Shown here in pieces: positions 6,790-12,188 of a stretch of DNA of 12,188 nt (position 1 is its first letter; each line of letters begins with the position of its first letter). Under the pieces are notes generated by a model. The model was not told the origin of the DNA. It saw nothing but the letters and a program-made list of their open reading frames with translations, and made no database searches. Origin of the DNA: Chloroflexota bacterium (GTDB lineage Bacteria; Chloroflexota; Limnocylindria; Limnocylindrales; CSP1-4); NCBI GenBank assembly GCA_027346765.1, contig DAIERN010000022.1, positions 1 to 12,188 of the forward strand. Direction: 5' to 3'. The translations under genes and the position numbers were made by a program.

Positions 6790-7625
6790 CACTCCAGATT
6801 GTCCTGCTCTTCCTTTTTTCTTGTCGCGTGGCGCGGCCCCATGGGGACTCGCCACAGTGTCAGGCCTCTTGCCGCGGCAGCTTCGCCGTGGAACGCCGGA
6901 TGGTGTTCCTTCAGCGCATCCGCCAGGTCTGCGGCACTTGCCCTGCCCTGCCCCACCCGCAGCAGCGCGGCGACGATGCGCCGCACCATGCCCCGCAGGA
7001 ACGCATCGCCGATCACGGTGATGGTGATCAGGTCGCCCCTGCGGATGACGCTCAGCCTGGTCAGCGTTCGCACCGGCTGGCGATCCGTTCCGCCAAAGGC
7101 GGAGAAATCGTGCCGGCCGACGAAGACCTTCGCTGCCGCGGCCATCGCCGCGACGTCGAGTCTGTCGCGGATGCCAAGCGATTGGCGCTCGCGCAGCGGG
7201 CTGCGCGGTCCGTTCCAGATCAGGTACCGGTATTCCCGGTGCTTGGCCTGGTGACGCGGGCTGAAGGATTTCCCGACCGGAACCACCGGACCAATTCCGA
7301 TGTCCCTGGGAAGACCTGCCGCGAGGGCTTGCTGGAGCTCCCGTCGACCGAGTCGCCCGTTGTAGGTGAAAGCGATCACCTGCCCGCGGGCGTGGACCCC
7401 GGCGTCGGTGCGTCCGGCGCCATCGACGACCACCCGGGTTCCCCCGGACAGCCGGCTCAGTGCGCTTTCAAGCTCACCCTGGACCGTCCGGCCTTCAGGC
7501 TGCACCTGGAAGCCGGCAAAGTCAGTGCCGTCATATTCAACCCGCGCGCGGTACCGCACGGGGACGCTCTTTCGAGCGCGCTTTGCTGTCGCGGCCATCT
7601 GGCCGCTCTTGCCTCTGCCAGCCAT
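6789..7625 (-). CDS. truA: tRNA pseudouridine(38-40) synthase TruA
   Basis: TruA isomerises uridines 38-40 in the tRNA anticodon arm to pseudouridine. The 278 residues contain YDGTDFAGFQ (31-40) and the catalytic motif GAGRTDAGVHARGQV, in which Asp74 is the nucleophile. Also seen are YRYLIWNGPRSPL, VGRHDFSAFGG and GDAFLRGMVRRIVAALLRVG, in the order of the family's two pseudoknot half-domains. The N-terminus before PVRYRARVEYDG is a basic Ala/Lys/Arg extension of about 21 residues; an alternative ATG at 7598 with AGAGG upstream would shorten it by nine, so the start is not certain. The C-terminus has a charged tail (RKKEEQDNLE). The gene lies between rplQ and rplM, as in many Gram-positive genomes. 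Confidence 0.95.
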   Translation of the reverse strand: MAGRGKSGQMAATAKRARKSVPVRYRARVEYDGTDFAGFQVQPEGRTVQGELESALSRLSGGTRVVVDGAGRTDAGVHARGQVIAFTYNGRLGRRELQQALAAGLPRDIGIGPVVPVGKSFSPRHQAKHREYRYLIWNGPRSPLRERQSLGIRDRLDVAAMAAAAKVFVGRHDFSAFGGTDRQPVRTLTRLSVIRRGDLITITVIGDAFLRGMVRRIVAALLRVGQGRASAADLADALKEHHPAFHGEAAAARGLTLWRVPMGPRHATRKKEEQDNLE

Positions 7626-7639
7626 TGGGCCGGCAACTG

Positions 7640-7993
7640 TCAGACCAGCTCGAGCTGGACCATGGGCGCCGCATCTCCGTTGCGCGGCCCGATCTTGACG
7701 ATGCGGGTGTAGCCACTGCTGCGGTCGCCGTATTTGGGTGCGATCTCGTTGATCAGCTTGTCGATGACGAGCGGCTCGTCGGGCAGCTGGGCGATGATCT
7801 GGCGCCGCGCGGCAAGCGAGCCGTCCTTGGCGAGCGTGATGACATGCTCCACCTGGCCGCGCACTTCCTTGGCGCGTGCCTCAGTGGTCTTGATCTGCTC
7901 GTAACGCAGGACGGCGACGATCAAGTTCTTGAACAGCGCTTTGCGCGGGCCGGTCTTGCGACCCAGCTTGCGGCCGTCGATGCGGTGCGCCAT
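7640..7993 (-). CDS. rplQ: 50S ribosomal protein L17
   Basis: L17 binds 23S rRNA near the exit-tunnel side of the large subunit. The 117-residue protein has the family's N-terminal block MAHRIDGRKLGRKTGPRKAL, then LFKNLIVAVLRYEQIKTTEA, ARAKEVRGQVEHVITLAK, and the C-terminal GYTRIVKIGPRNGDAAPMV, ending VQLELV. The length is that of short bacterial L17 proteins. The ATG follows the rpoA stop after 5 nt, with GAGGA at the rpoA end as the likely ribosome-binding site. truA starts 14 nt downstream. Confidence 0.98.
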   Translation of the reverse strand: MAHRIDGRKLGRKTGPRKALFKNLIVAVLRYEQIKTTEARAKEVRGQVEHVITLAKDGSLAARRQIIAQLPDEPLVIDKLINEIAPKYGDRSSGYTRIVKIGPRNGDAAPMVQLELV

Positions 7994-7998
7994 CTGAG

Positions 7999-8997
7999 CT
8001 ACTCGTCCTCGTCCATGTCGGCGAGGCCGTCCTCGGGATCGAAGTCGGCTGCGTCTGACGAGCCGTCATCCGGCGGCAGGAAGCCGCGCATCCGGAGGCG
8101 CTCCTTCATCTCGTCGAGCGACTTCTTGCCGAAGTTGCGCATCCGCAGCAGGTCCTCATCCTGGAGCTGCAGCAGCTGGCCGACCTTGACGATGTTGTTG
8201 CGCTTCAGCGAGTTGTAAGCGCGCATGGGCAGATCGAGCTCTTCGATGGGCATGTCGAGCATGTTCGGCGGCAGCGACGGCGCGCCGGCGACGCCGGCCT
8301 CGCCGGCCACGAGCGCCTTGCCCGCGGCCGTGAACAGGCTGAACTGACCGACGAGGATCTCCGCCGCGCGGCTCAACGACTCTTCCGGGGTGAGGGTCCC
8401 GTCGGTCTCGATCTCGATGGTGAGCTTGTCGTAGTTGGTCATCTGGCCGACACGCGTGTTCTCGACCGTGTAGTTGACCTTGCGCACGGGCGAGAAGATC
8501 GCGTCAACCGGGATCACGCCAATGGGCAGCTGCTCGCTGCGCTCAGCGGCGAGATAGCCCACGCCGCGCTCGACGGTCATGTCAATCTCGACCGGCACGT
8601 CGTCCGAGTCAAGCGTGAGCAGGTGCTGGTCGGGGTTGATGATCTCGACGTCGGCGTTGGCCTCGATGTCCCGCGCCGTGACCGCGCCCGCGCCGGACTT
8701 GGAGAGGCGCAGCTGCACGGGATGCGGCGCATAGCTCTTGAGGCGCAGCTTCTTGACGTTGAGCACGATCGCGGTGACGTCCTCGACGACGCCGGGGATG
8801 GTGCTGAACTCGTGATAGACGTCGCGCACCTGGATCGAGGTGACCGCGGCGCCCTCGAGAGAGCTCAGCAGCACCCGCCGGAGCGCGTTGCCAATGGTCA
8901 CGCCGTAGCCGGCGGGGAGCGGGCTGGCCTCGTACTTGGCGTACCAGTCCTGCGTCTCGCCGACGGCTTCGATCTGGGGGTTTTCTAGCTCAATCAC
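7999..8997 (-). CDS. rpoA: DNA-directed RNA polymerase subunit alpha
   Basis: The alpha subunit dimerises to seed RNA polymerase assembly and contacts promoter UP elements and activators. The 332 residues comprise an N-terminal assembly domain (about 1-228) with PLPAGYGVTIGNALRRVLLS and KVNYTVENTRVGQMTNYDKL, a linker, and the C-terminal helix-hairpin-helix domain (about 248-305). RAYNSLKRNNI places Arg259 where E. coli has Arg265, and NFGKKSLDE matches the DNA-binding loop. A strongly acidic tail follows (from about 308, ending DGLADMDEDE). The start is GTG, 5 nt after the rpsD stop, with GAGG from the rpsD end as Shine-Dalgarno. The position between rpsD and rplQ is the standard alpha operon. 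Confidence 0.98.
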   Translation of the reverse strand: MIELENPQIEAVGETQDWYAKYEASPLPAGYGVTIGNALRRVLLSSLEGAAVTSIQVRDVYHEFSTIPGVVEDVTAIVLNVKKLRLKSYAPHPVQLRLSKSGAGAVTARDIEANADVEIINPDQHLLTLDSDDVPVEIDMTVERGVGYLAAERSEQLPIGVIPVDAIFSPVRKVNYTVENTRVGQMTNYDKLTIEIETDGTLTPEESLSRAAEILVGQFSLFTAAGKALVAGEAGVAGAPSLPPNMLDMPIEELDLPMRAYNSLKRNNIVKVGQLLQLQDEDLLRMRNFGKKSLDEMKERLRMRGFLPPDDGSSDAADFDPEDGLADMDEDE

Positions 8998-9002
8998 TGT
9001 TG

Positions 9003-9629
9003 TTACCTCGAATAGAACTCGATGACCAGCTGCTCATTGAGCTCGGCTGGCATCTGGTCGCGCCGCGGCAATGCGGTGACGCTGCCCGACAGCTTGTCGG
9101 CGTCAACCGACAGCCAATCGGGCCGCTGCGCACCCTTCATTGCTTCACGCGCGTTCTTGAAATATTCCGACTTGCGGCTCGCCTCGCGCACTTCGATACG
9201 GTCGCCCTCGCCGGTCGCGTACGACGGCACCGTCGTGGAACGGCCGTTGACGGTGAAGTGGCCATGCGACACCAGCTGGCGCGCCTGGGCGCGGCTGGTG
9301 GCAAAGCCCATCCGGAAGACGACGTTGTCAAGGCGCGTCTCGAGCATCCGCAGGAGGGCCTCGCCGGTGACGCCGGAGCGGCGCTCGGCGGCGTCGAAGT
9401 AGTTCTTGAACTGGCGCTCATGCACGCTGTAGATGCGGCGCATCTTCTGCTTCTCGCGCAGCTGCACGCCAAAGTCAGAGACCTTGCGCCGGCGAACGCC
9501 GTGCTGGCCGGGCGGGGTGGGCCGGCGCTCGAAGGGGCACTTCTTGGTGTAGCACTTGGCACCCTTCAGGAAGAGCTTCATGCCCTCGCGCCGGCAGAGG
9601 CGCGAAACGGGACCGCGATACCTAGACAT
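9003..9629 (-). CDS. rpsD: 30S ribosomal protein S4
   Basis: S4 is a primary 16S rRNA-binding protein that nucleates assembly of the small subunit body. The 208 residues match the long zinc-type S4: CRREGMKLFLKGAKCYTKKC at 12-31, then RRPTPPGQHG, LREKQKMRRIYSVHERQF, the S4 RNA-binding domain LETRLDNVVFRMGFATSRAQ, LVSHGHFTVNGR, and the terminus NEQLVIEFYSR. In the Thermus protein four cysteines (9, 12, 26, 31) bind zinc. Here Cys12, Cys26 and Cys31 remain but position 9 is Ser (GPVSRLC, codon TCG), so the zinc site is incomplete or uses another ligand. The ATG is preceded by GAAGGAAG and lies 17 nt after the rpsK stop. Confidence 0.98.
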   Translation of the reverse strand: MSRYRGPVSRLCRREGMKLFLKGAKCYTKKCPFERRPTPPGQHGVRRRKVSDFGVQLREKQKMRRIYSVHERQFKNYFDAAERRSGVTGEALLRMLETRLDNVVFRMGFATSRAQARQLVSHGHFTVNGRSTTVPSYATGEGDRIEVREASRKSEYFKNAREAMKGAQRPDWLSVDADKLSGSVTALPRRDQMPAELNEQLVIEFYSR

Positions 9630-9646
9630 TCGTAACTTCCTTCGTC

Positions 9647-10042
9647 CTAGACCCGACGGCGCTTGGGCGGGCGGTTGCCGTTGTGCGGGATGGGCGTGAC
9701 ATCGGTGATGGCGGTCACTTCGAGCCCGGCGGACTGAAGCGAACGGATGGCCTGCTCACGGCCCGCGCCGGGGCCCTTCACGAAGACCTCGACCTGGCGC
9801 ATGCCGTGCTCCATGGCCTTTCGAGCCGCCGCCTCCGCCGACAGTGCGGCGGCATAGGGCGTGCTCTTGCGCGAGCCCTTGAAGCCGGCCACGCCGGCGC
9901 TGCCCCACGAGACCGTGGCGCCACCCAGATCGGTGATCGTGATGATCGTGTTGTTGAAGCTCGCCTGGACGTGGGCGTGGCCGGCCGGCACGTTCTTCTT
10001 CTCGCGCCGGCGCGTCTTCTTGGCGCCCTTCTTCTCGGCCAT
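9647..10042 (-). CDS. rpsK: 30S ribosomal protein S11
   Basis: S11 lies on the platform of the small subunit and helps form the mRNA exit region. The protein has 131 residues: a basic N-terminus ([19 protein letters not shown]), then [36 protein letters not shown], the signature [17 protein letters not shown], and [17 protein letters not shown] at the C-terminus. The ATG at 10042 is chosen. The codon before it is TTG, which would add one methionine; a GGAG lies 10 nt from the TTG and 13 nt from the ATG, so the TTG cannot be excluded. The gene sits between rpsM and rpsD in the usual order. Confidence 0.97.
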   Translation of the reverse strand: MAEKKGAKKTRRREKKNVPAGHAHVQASFNNTIITITDLGGATVSWGSAGVAGFKGSRKSTPYAAALSAEAAARKAMEHGMRQVEVFVKGPGAGREQAIRSLQSAGLEVTAITDVTPIPHNGNRPPKRRRV

Positions 10043-10058
10043 CAAACCGTGGTCGCTC

Positions 10059-10430
10059 CTACTTCTTGCGCTTCACGCCCACCGTCCGCCGCGGTCCGCG
10101 GCGCTGGCGTGCGTTGGTCTTCGTTCGCTGGCCGCGCACAGGCAGGTTGCGCCGGTGGCGCAGGCCGCGGTACGAGCCGATCTCCTGGAGTCGCTTGATG
10201 TTGAGCGCCAGCTCGCGGCGCAGGTCGCCTTCAACCTTGTAGCGGCGGTCGATCAGCTCGCGCAGCCGGTTGACCTGGTCTTCGGTCAGGTCGCGCACAC
10301 GGGTGTCGCCGTTGACGTTGGCCTGGGCAAGGATCTTCTGGCTCGTAGGCAGGCCGATGCCATAGATGTAGGTCAGTGCGACCTCGACGCGCTTCTCGCG
10401 CGGGATGTCAATGCCGGAGATACGTGCCAT
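10059..10430 (-). CDS. rpsM: 30S ribosomal protein S13
   Basis: S13 is in the head of the small subunit and contacts L5, L31 and P-site tRNA through its basic tail. The protein has 123 residues starting [20 protein letters not shown], then YIYGIG, a helix-rich middle ([15 protein letters not shown]) and [20 protein letters not shown] with the terminal [10 protein letters not shown]. The open frame extends 15 codons further upstream to 10475, but that part is rpmJ DNA in another frame, and the S13 family start is MARI. The ATG comes 8 nt after the rpmJ stop with a modest AGGGCGAG ribosome-binding site. Confidence 0.98.
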   Translation of the reverse strand: MARISGIDIPREKRVEVALTYIYGIGLPTSQKILAQANVNGDTRVRDLTEDQVNRLRELIDRRYKVEGDLRRELALNIKRLQEIGSYRGLRHRRNLPVRGQRTKTNARQRRGPRRTVGVKRKK

Positions 10431-10438
10431 TGCTCGCC

Positions 10439-10552
10439 CTAGCCCTGTCGCTGCTTGTGCTTGGGGTTGGGGCAAATGACCATCACCACGCCGTGGCGAC
10501 GGATCACTTTGCAGTTATCGCAACGTGTCTTGACTGATGCCGAGACCTTCAC
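10439..10552 (-). CDS. rpmJ: 50S ribosomal protein L36, zinc-binding form
   Basis: L36 is the smallest large-subunit protein and binds 23S rRNA near the factor-binding region. I read 37 residues from a GTG start: [20 protein letters not shown], then [17 protein letters not shown]. The zinc ligands Cys11, Cys14, Cys27 and His32 are all present, so this is the zinc-binding type. AAGGA lies 5 nt before the GTG, and the start is 10 nt after the infA stop. The order infA-rpmJ-rpsM is standard in bacteria. Confidence 0.97.
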   Translation of the reverse strand: MKVSASVKTRCDNCKVIRRHGVVMVICPNPKHKQRQG

Positions 10553-10562
10553 AGGAGTCCTT

Positions 10563-10781
10563 CTACTTGAGTCGGTATGTGATGCGTCCGCGCGAGAGGT
10601 CGTACGGCGACAACTCGACGCGCACCCGATCGCCGGGCAGGATGCGGATGAAATTCATCCGCAGCTTGCCGCTGATGTGCGCCAGGACGCGGTGCTTGTT
10701 CTCCAATTCGATGGCGAACATCGCGTTCGGCAACGGCTCGATGACCGTGCCCTCTACTTCGATCGCGTCCTTCTTGGCCAC
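10563..10781 (-). CDS. infA: Translation initiation factor IF-1
   Basis: IF-1 occupies the A site of the 30S subunit during initiation and assists IF-2 and IF-3. The 72 residues form a single OB-fold: [19 protein letters not shown], then [38 protein letters not shown] and the end TYRLK, collinear with IF-1 of other bacteria. The start is GTG with AAGGAG 13 nt upstream, a little far. Unlike its neighbours, the gene is preceded by 135 nt of non-coding DNA, with a candidate promoter at its far end, so infA may begin its own transcript reading into rpmJ-rpsM-rpsK-rpsD-rpoA. Confidence 0.98.
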   Translation of the reverse strand: MAKKDAIEVEGTVIEPLPNAMFAIELENKHRVLAHISGKLRMNFIRILPGDRVRVELSPYDLSRGRITYRLK

Positions 10782-10901
10782 AGGCGGCGGCAGGCTCCTT
10801 CAAATAAGACTGGCAGTGGATGAGGTCCGGTTTGGGGAGCCGGAGTGACCCGGCCACCGGACGCGGTGACGCGCCAGGCACGGCCCGGCGCACGAACGAG
10901 G

Positions 10902-10931
10902 AGTGTACCAGAGAAGTCATCTCGACGGCAA
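10902..10931 (-). promoter_or_regulatory. Candidate promoter for infA and downstream alpha operon
   Basis: On the minus strand TTGCCG (10926-10931) and TACACT (10902-10907) are separated by 18 nt, each matching four of six consensus positions. A TG two bases before the -10 (TGGTACACT) makes it an extended -10. The -35 lies in the last codons of map. Transcription would start near 10895 and leave a leader of about 115 nt before infA, which is GC-rich with no convincing hairpin that I can define. It is the only wide gap in the ribosomal block. Confidence 0.45.
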
Positions 10932-11723
10932 CGCCTGGGCCGCCGTGGCGGACGCGGTCAGGATGCGCGGGCCGTCGTCGGTCACCGCGATCGTGTTCTC
11001 CCAATGCGCGGCGAGTGACCCGTCGGCGGTGACCACCGTCCAGCCATCGTCACGAATGCGCACCTCGTGCCGGCCGCCCAGCGTGAACATGGGCTCGATG
11101 GCCAGGCACAGCCCGGGCTCGATGCGCCGGCCGCGCGACCCGGTGCGGTAGTTGGTGACCTGTGGCTCCTCGTGCATCTCGGTGCCGATGCCGTGACCCA
11201 CGAACGCGCGGATGATGCCGTAGCCGGCTGCGCGAGCGACGTCCTCGATGGCACCCGAGACGTCGGCCAGGAACGCGCCGGGCTGAGCCGCGGCGATGCC
11301 GGCGTACATCGCCTGCTCCGTGGCCGCGACGAGCTGGCGCACGTCGTCGGGCACCTCGCCCACGATGAAGGTGCGTGCCGCGTCACCATGCCAGCCCTCG
11401 ACGATGGCGCCGGCATCGATCGACACGATCTGGCCGTCGCGGATGCGGCGCGAACCGGGCACGCCGTGGACGATCTCATCGTCGATCGACACGCACAGGG
11501 TGTGGCGATACGCCGCCACGCGGCCGGGCACGCCGATGAACGATGGCGTCGCACCTTCAGCGCGGATCATCGCCTCGGCGATCTGGTCGAGCTGCAGCGT
11601 GGTGATGCCGGGCTTGATCTCAGCCGCCATGCGGTCCAGGACGCGCGCCACCAGGTCGCCGGCGACAGCCATCTTGTCGATCTGGGGGCGGCTCTTGAGC
11701 GTCACCCGCCGATCGGGCGTCAT
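10917..11723 (-). CDS. map: Methionine aminopeptidase, type I
   Basis: MetAP removes the initiator methionine from nascent proteins using a two-metal centre. From the ATG at 11723 there are 268 residues. All five metal ligands are visible: Asp103 (IVSIDAG), Asp114 (HGDAARTF), His177 (FVGHGIGTEMHEEP), Glu210 (CLAIEPMF) and Glu242 (HWENTIAV). The substrate histidine is His86 in SIDDEIVHGVPG. There is no type II insert and no N-terminal zinc finger. The frame is open to 11804, but the added 27 residues read through the adk end in another frame, and MetAPs start near this ATG. The start is 13 nt after the adk-like stop. Last codons overlap the candidate infA promoter. Confidence 0.97.
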   Translation of the reverse strand: MTPDRRVTLKSRPQIDKMAVAGDLVARVLDRMAAEIKPGITTLQLDQIAEAMIRAEGATPSFIGVPGRVAAYRHTLCVSIDDEIVHGVPGSRRIRDGQIVSIDAGAIVEGWHGDAARTFIVGEVPDDVRQLVAATEQAMYAGIAAAQPGAFLADVSGAIEDVARAAGYGIIRAFVGHGIGTEMHEEPQVTNYRTGSRGRRIEPGLCLAIEPMFTLGGRHEVRIRDDGWTVVTADGSLAAHWENTIAVTDDGPRILTASATAAQALPSR

Positions 11724-11736
11724 ACCGACAGGCGCC

Positions 11737-12150
11737 CTAGCGCGCCGGCTGGGCGAAGGCGCGCAGCAGCGCATCAGTGACGTCAGCCACCGGCTGCTCG
11801 CCATCGACGGTGCTCAGCACGCCCCGGTCGGCGTAGTAATCGACGACCTCGAACATGGGCGGCAGCTGCTGCTCGAGGCGCGCCGCGATGGTCGCCGGCT
11901 TGTCGTCGTCGCGCTGGTACAGCGGCGCGCCATCGACGTCGCACACGCCTTCGACGCGCGGCGGCCGGGCAGTTGCGTGATAGACGTGATCCGGCGCCAC
12001 GGTGCAGATCCAGCGCCCGGACAGGCGGCGCATCAGCTCGTCGCGCGCCGGGTTGCTGCCGTTCCGCGCCTTCAGGACGAGCTGCAGGTCCTCGAGCTCG
12101 CGCTGGAGCTTTTGCGGCGTCTTCGGTGCGGTTGCGGTGCGGACGGCCAT
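11737..12150 (-). CDS. adk: Adenylate kinase-like protein: LID and C-terminal core only
   Basis: Adenylate kinase interconverts ATP+AMP and 2 ADP. Only its second half is recognisable here. From about residue 37 of 137 the protein matches Adk: DELMRRLSGRWIC, the LID with RPPRVEGVCDVDGAPLYQRD, then the C-terminal core with VVDYYADRG and VDGEQPVADVTDALL. Arg42, Arg46, Arg80 and Arg91 correspond to catalytic arginines 119, 123, 156 and 167 of E. coli. The P-loop, the NMP-binding domain and the DGFPRT motif are missing; residues 1-36 are unrelated and rich in Lys/Arg/Ala. The ATG has a strong Shine-Dalgarno (AAGGGG, 12158-12163, 7 nt spacing), so translation from here is believable. It may be half of a split adk, a degenerate copy, or an assembly artefact. 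The frame is open upstream to the window edge. Location before map is the normal adk site. Confidence 0.65.
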   Translation of the reverse strand: MAVRTATAPKTPQKLQRELEDLQLVLKARNGSNPARDELMRRLSGRWICTVAPDHVYHATARPPRVEGVCDVDGAPLYQRDDDKPATIAARLEQQLPPMFEVVDYYADRGVLSTVDGEQPVADVTDALLRAFAQPAR

Positions 12151-12188
12151 CGCTCTTCCCCTTGATCGTTGTCCTGTCGATGACCCGG

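Noticed and set aside
6790..6855. Upstream GTG extension of L13
   Set aside because: The region is the truA 3' end; the ATG at 6789 gives a normal L13 length and a TGATG junction.
7626..7639. ECF transporter genes (ecfA1-ecfA2-ecfT) expected between rplQ and truA in Firmicutes
   Set aside because: The gap is 14 nt; the genes are simply absent here.
7460..8218. Plus-strand frame of 252 codons across truA, rplQ and rpoA
   Set aside because: It runs antisense to three firmly identified genes and shows no family motif.
10431..10475. Upstream extension of the S13 frame
   Set aside because: These bases encode the end of L36 in another frame; S13 begins MARI at 10430.
11724..11804. Upstream extension of methionine aminopeptidase as a possible N-terminal domain
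   Set aside because: It is the 3' end of the adk-like gene read in another frame and shows no zinc-finger or linker motif.
1..12188. CRISPR array, insertion sequence, tRNA, phage or toxin-antitoxin signal
   Set aside because: Both strands were read and no regular long repeats, transposase, tRNA-like cloverleaf or defence-like gene was seen; the region is collinear housekeeping DNA.

Overview
The window is a GC-rich bacterial chromosome segment. Every gene I can support lies on the minus strand, so transcription runs from the right edge to the left. In transcription order it reads: an adenylate-kinase-like fragment (adk), map, infA, rpmJ, rpsM, rpsK, rpsD, rpoA, rplQ, truA, rplM, rpsI, a TPR-repeat protein, cdaA, cdaR (YbbR), glmM and a glmS that runs off the left edge. 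The first part is the tail of the S10/spc/alpha ribosomal super-operon in its Gram-positive-like order. The truA-rplM-rpsI tail of Firmicutes is present, but the ECF transporter genes usually between rplQ and truA there are absent. The second part is the c-di-AMP/amino-sugar cluster best known from Firmicutes.

Lineage: high GC, frequent GTG starts, a zinc-type L36, a long zinc-type S4, and the CdaA/CdaR/GlmM/GlmS cluster suggest a GC-rich monoderm-like lineage such as Chloroflexota (Limnocylindria-like). This is inference from gene order and protein character only, with low to moderate confidence.

Region 5942-12188 (translation and transcription): Genes are packed with gaps of about 5-17 nt or 1-nt TGATG overlaps. 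The exception is a 135-nt space before infA, where I see a plausible promoter starting in the 3' end of map. The block ends at a good intrinsic terminator just after rpsI (5914-5939).

Region 5159-5833: a soluble TPR protein of unknown role sits alone between the terminator and the c-di-AMP genes.

Region 1-5053: CdaA makes c-di-AMP at the membrane, CdaR is its membrane-anchored extracytoplasmic regulator, GlmM converts GlcN-6-P to GlcN-1-P, and GlmS makes GlcN-6-P. cdaA/cdaR and cdaR/glmM are joined by 4-nt GTGA overlaps, and glmS follows 24 nt later with a strong ribosome-binding site. In front of cdaA are two strong dyads and a TACAAT box 7 nt from the ATG, so this operon may have its own leaderless promoter.

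Most of the window is conserved housekeeping DNA, and I do not see a new biological system. The points most worth a second look are the adk gene that carries only the LID and C-terminal half behind its own Shine-Dalgarno, the cdaA upstream region, the TPR gene, and the loss of one zinc cysteine in S4. No gene-free stretch exceeds 300 bases. I see no tRNA, rRNA, CRISPR or mobile element.
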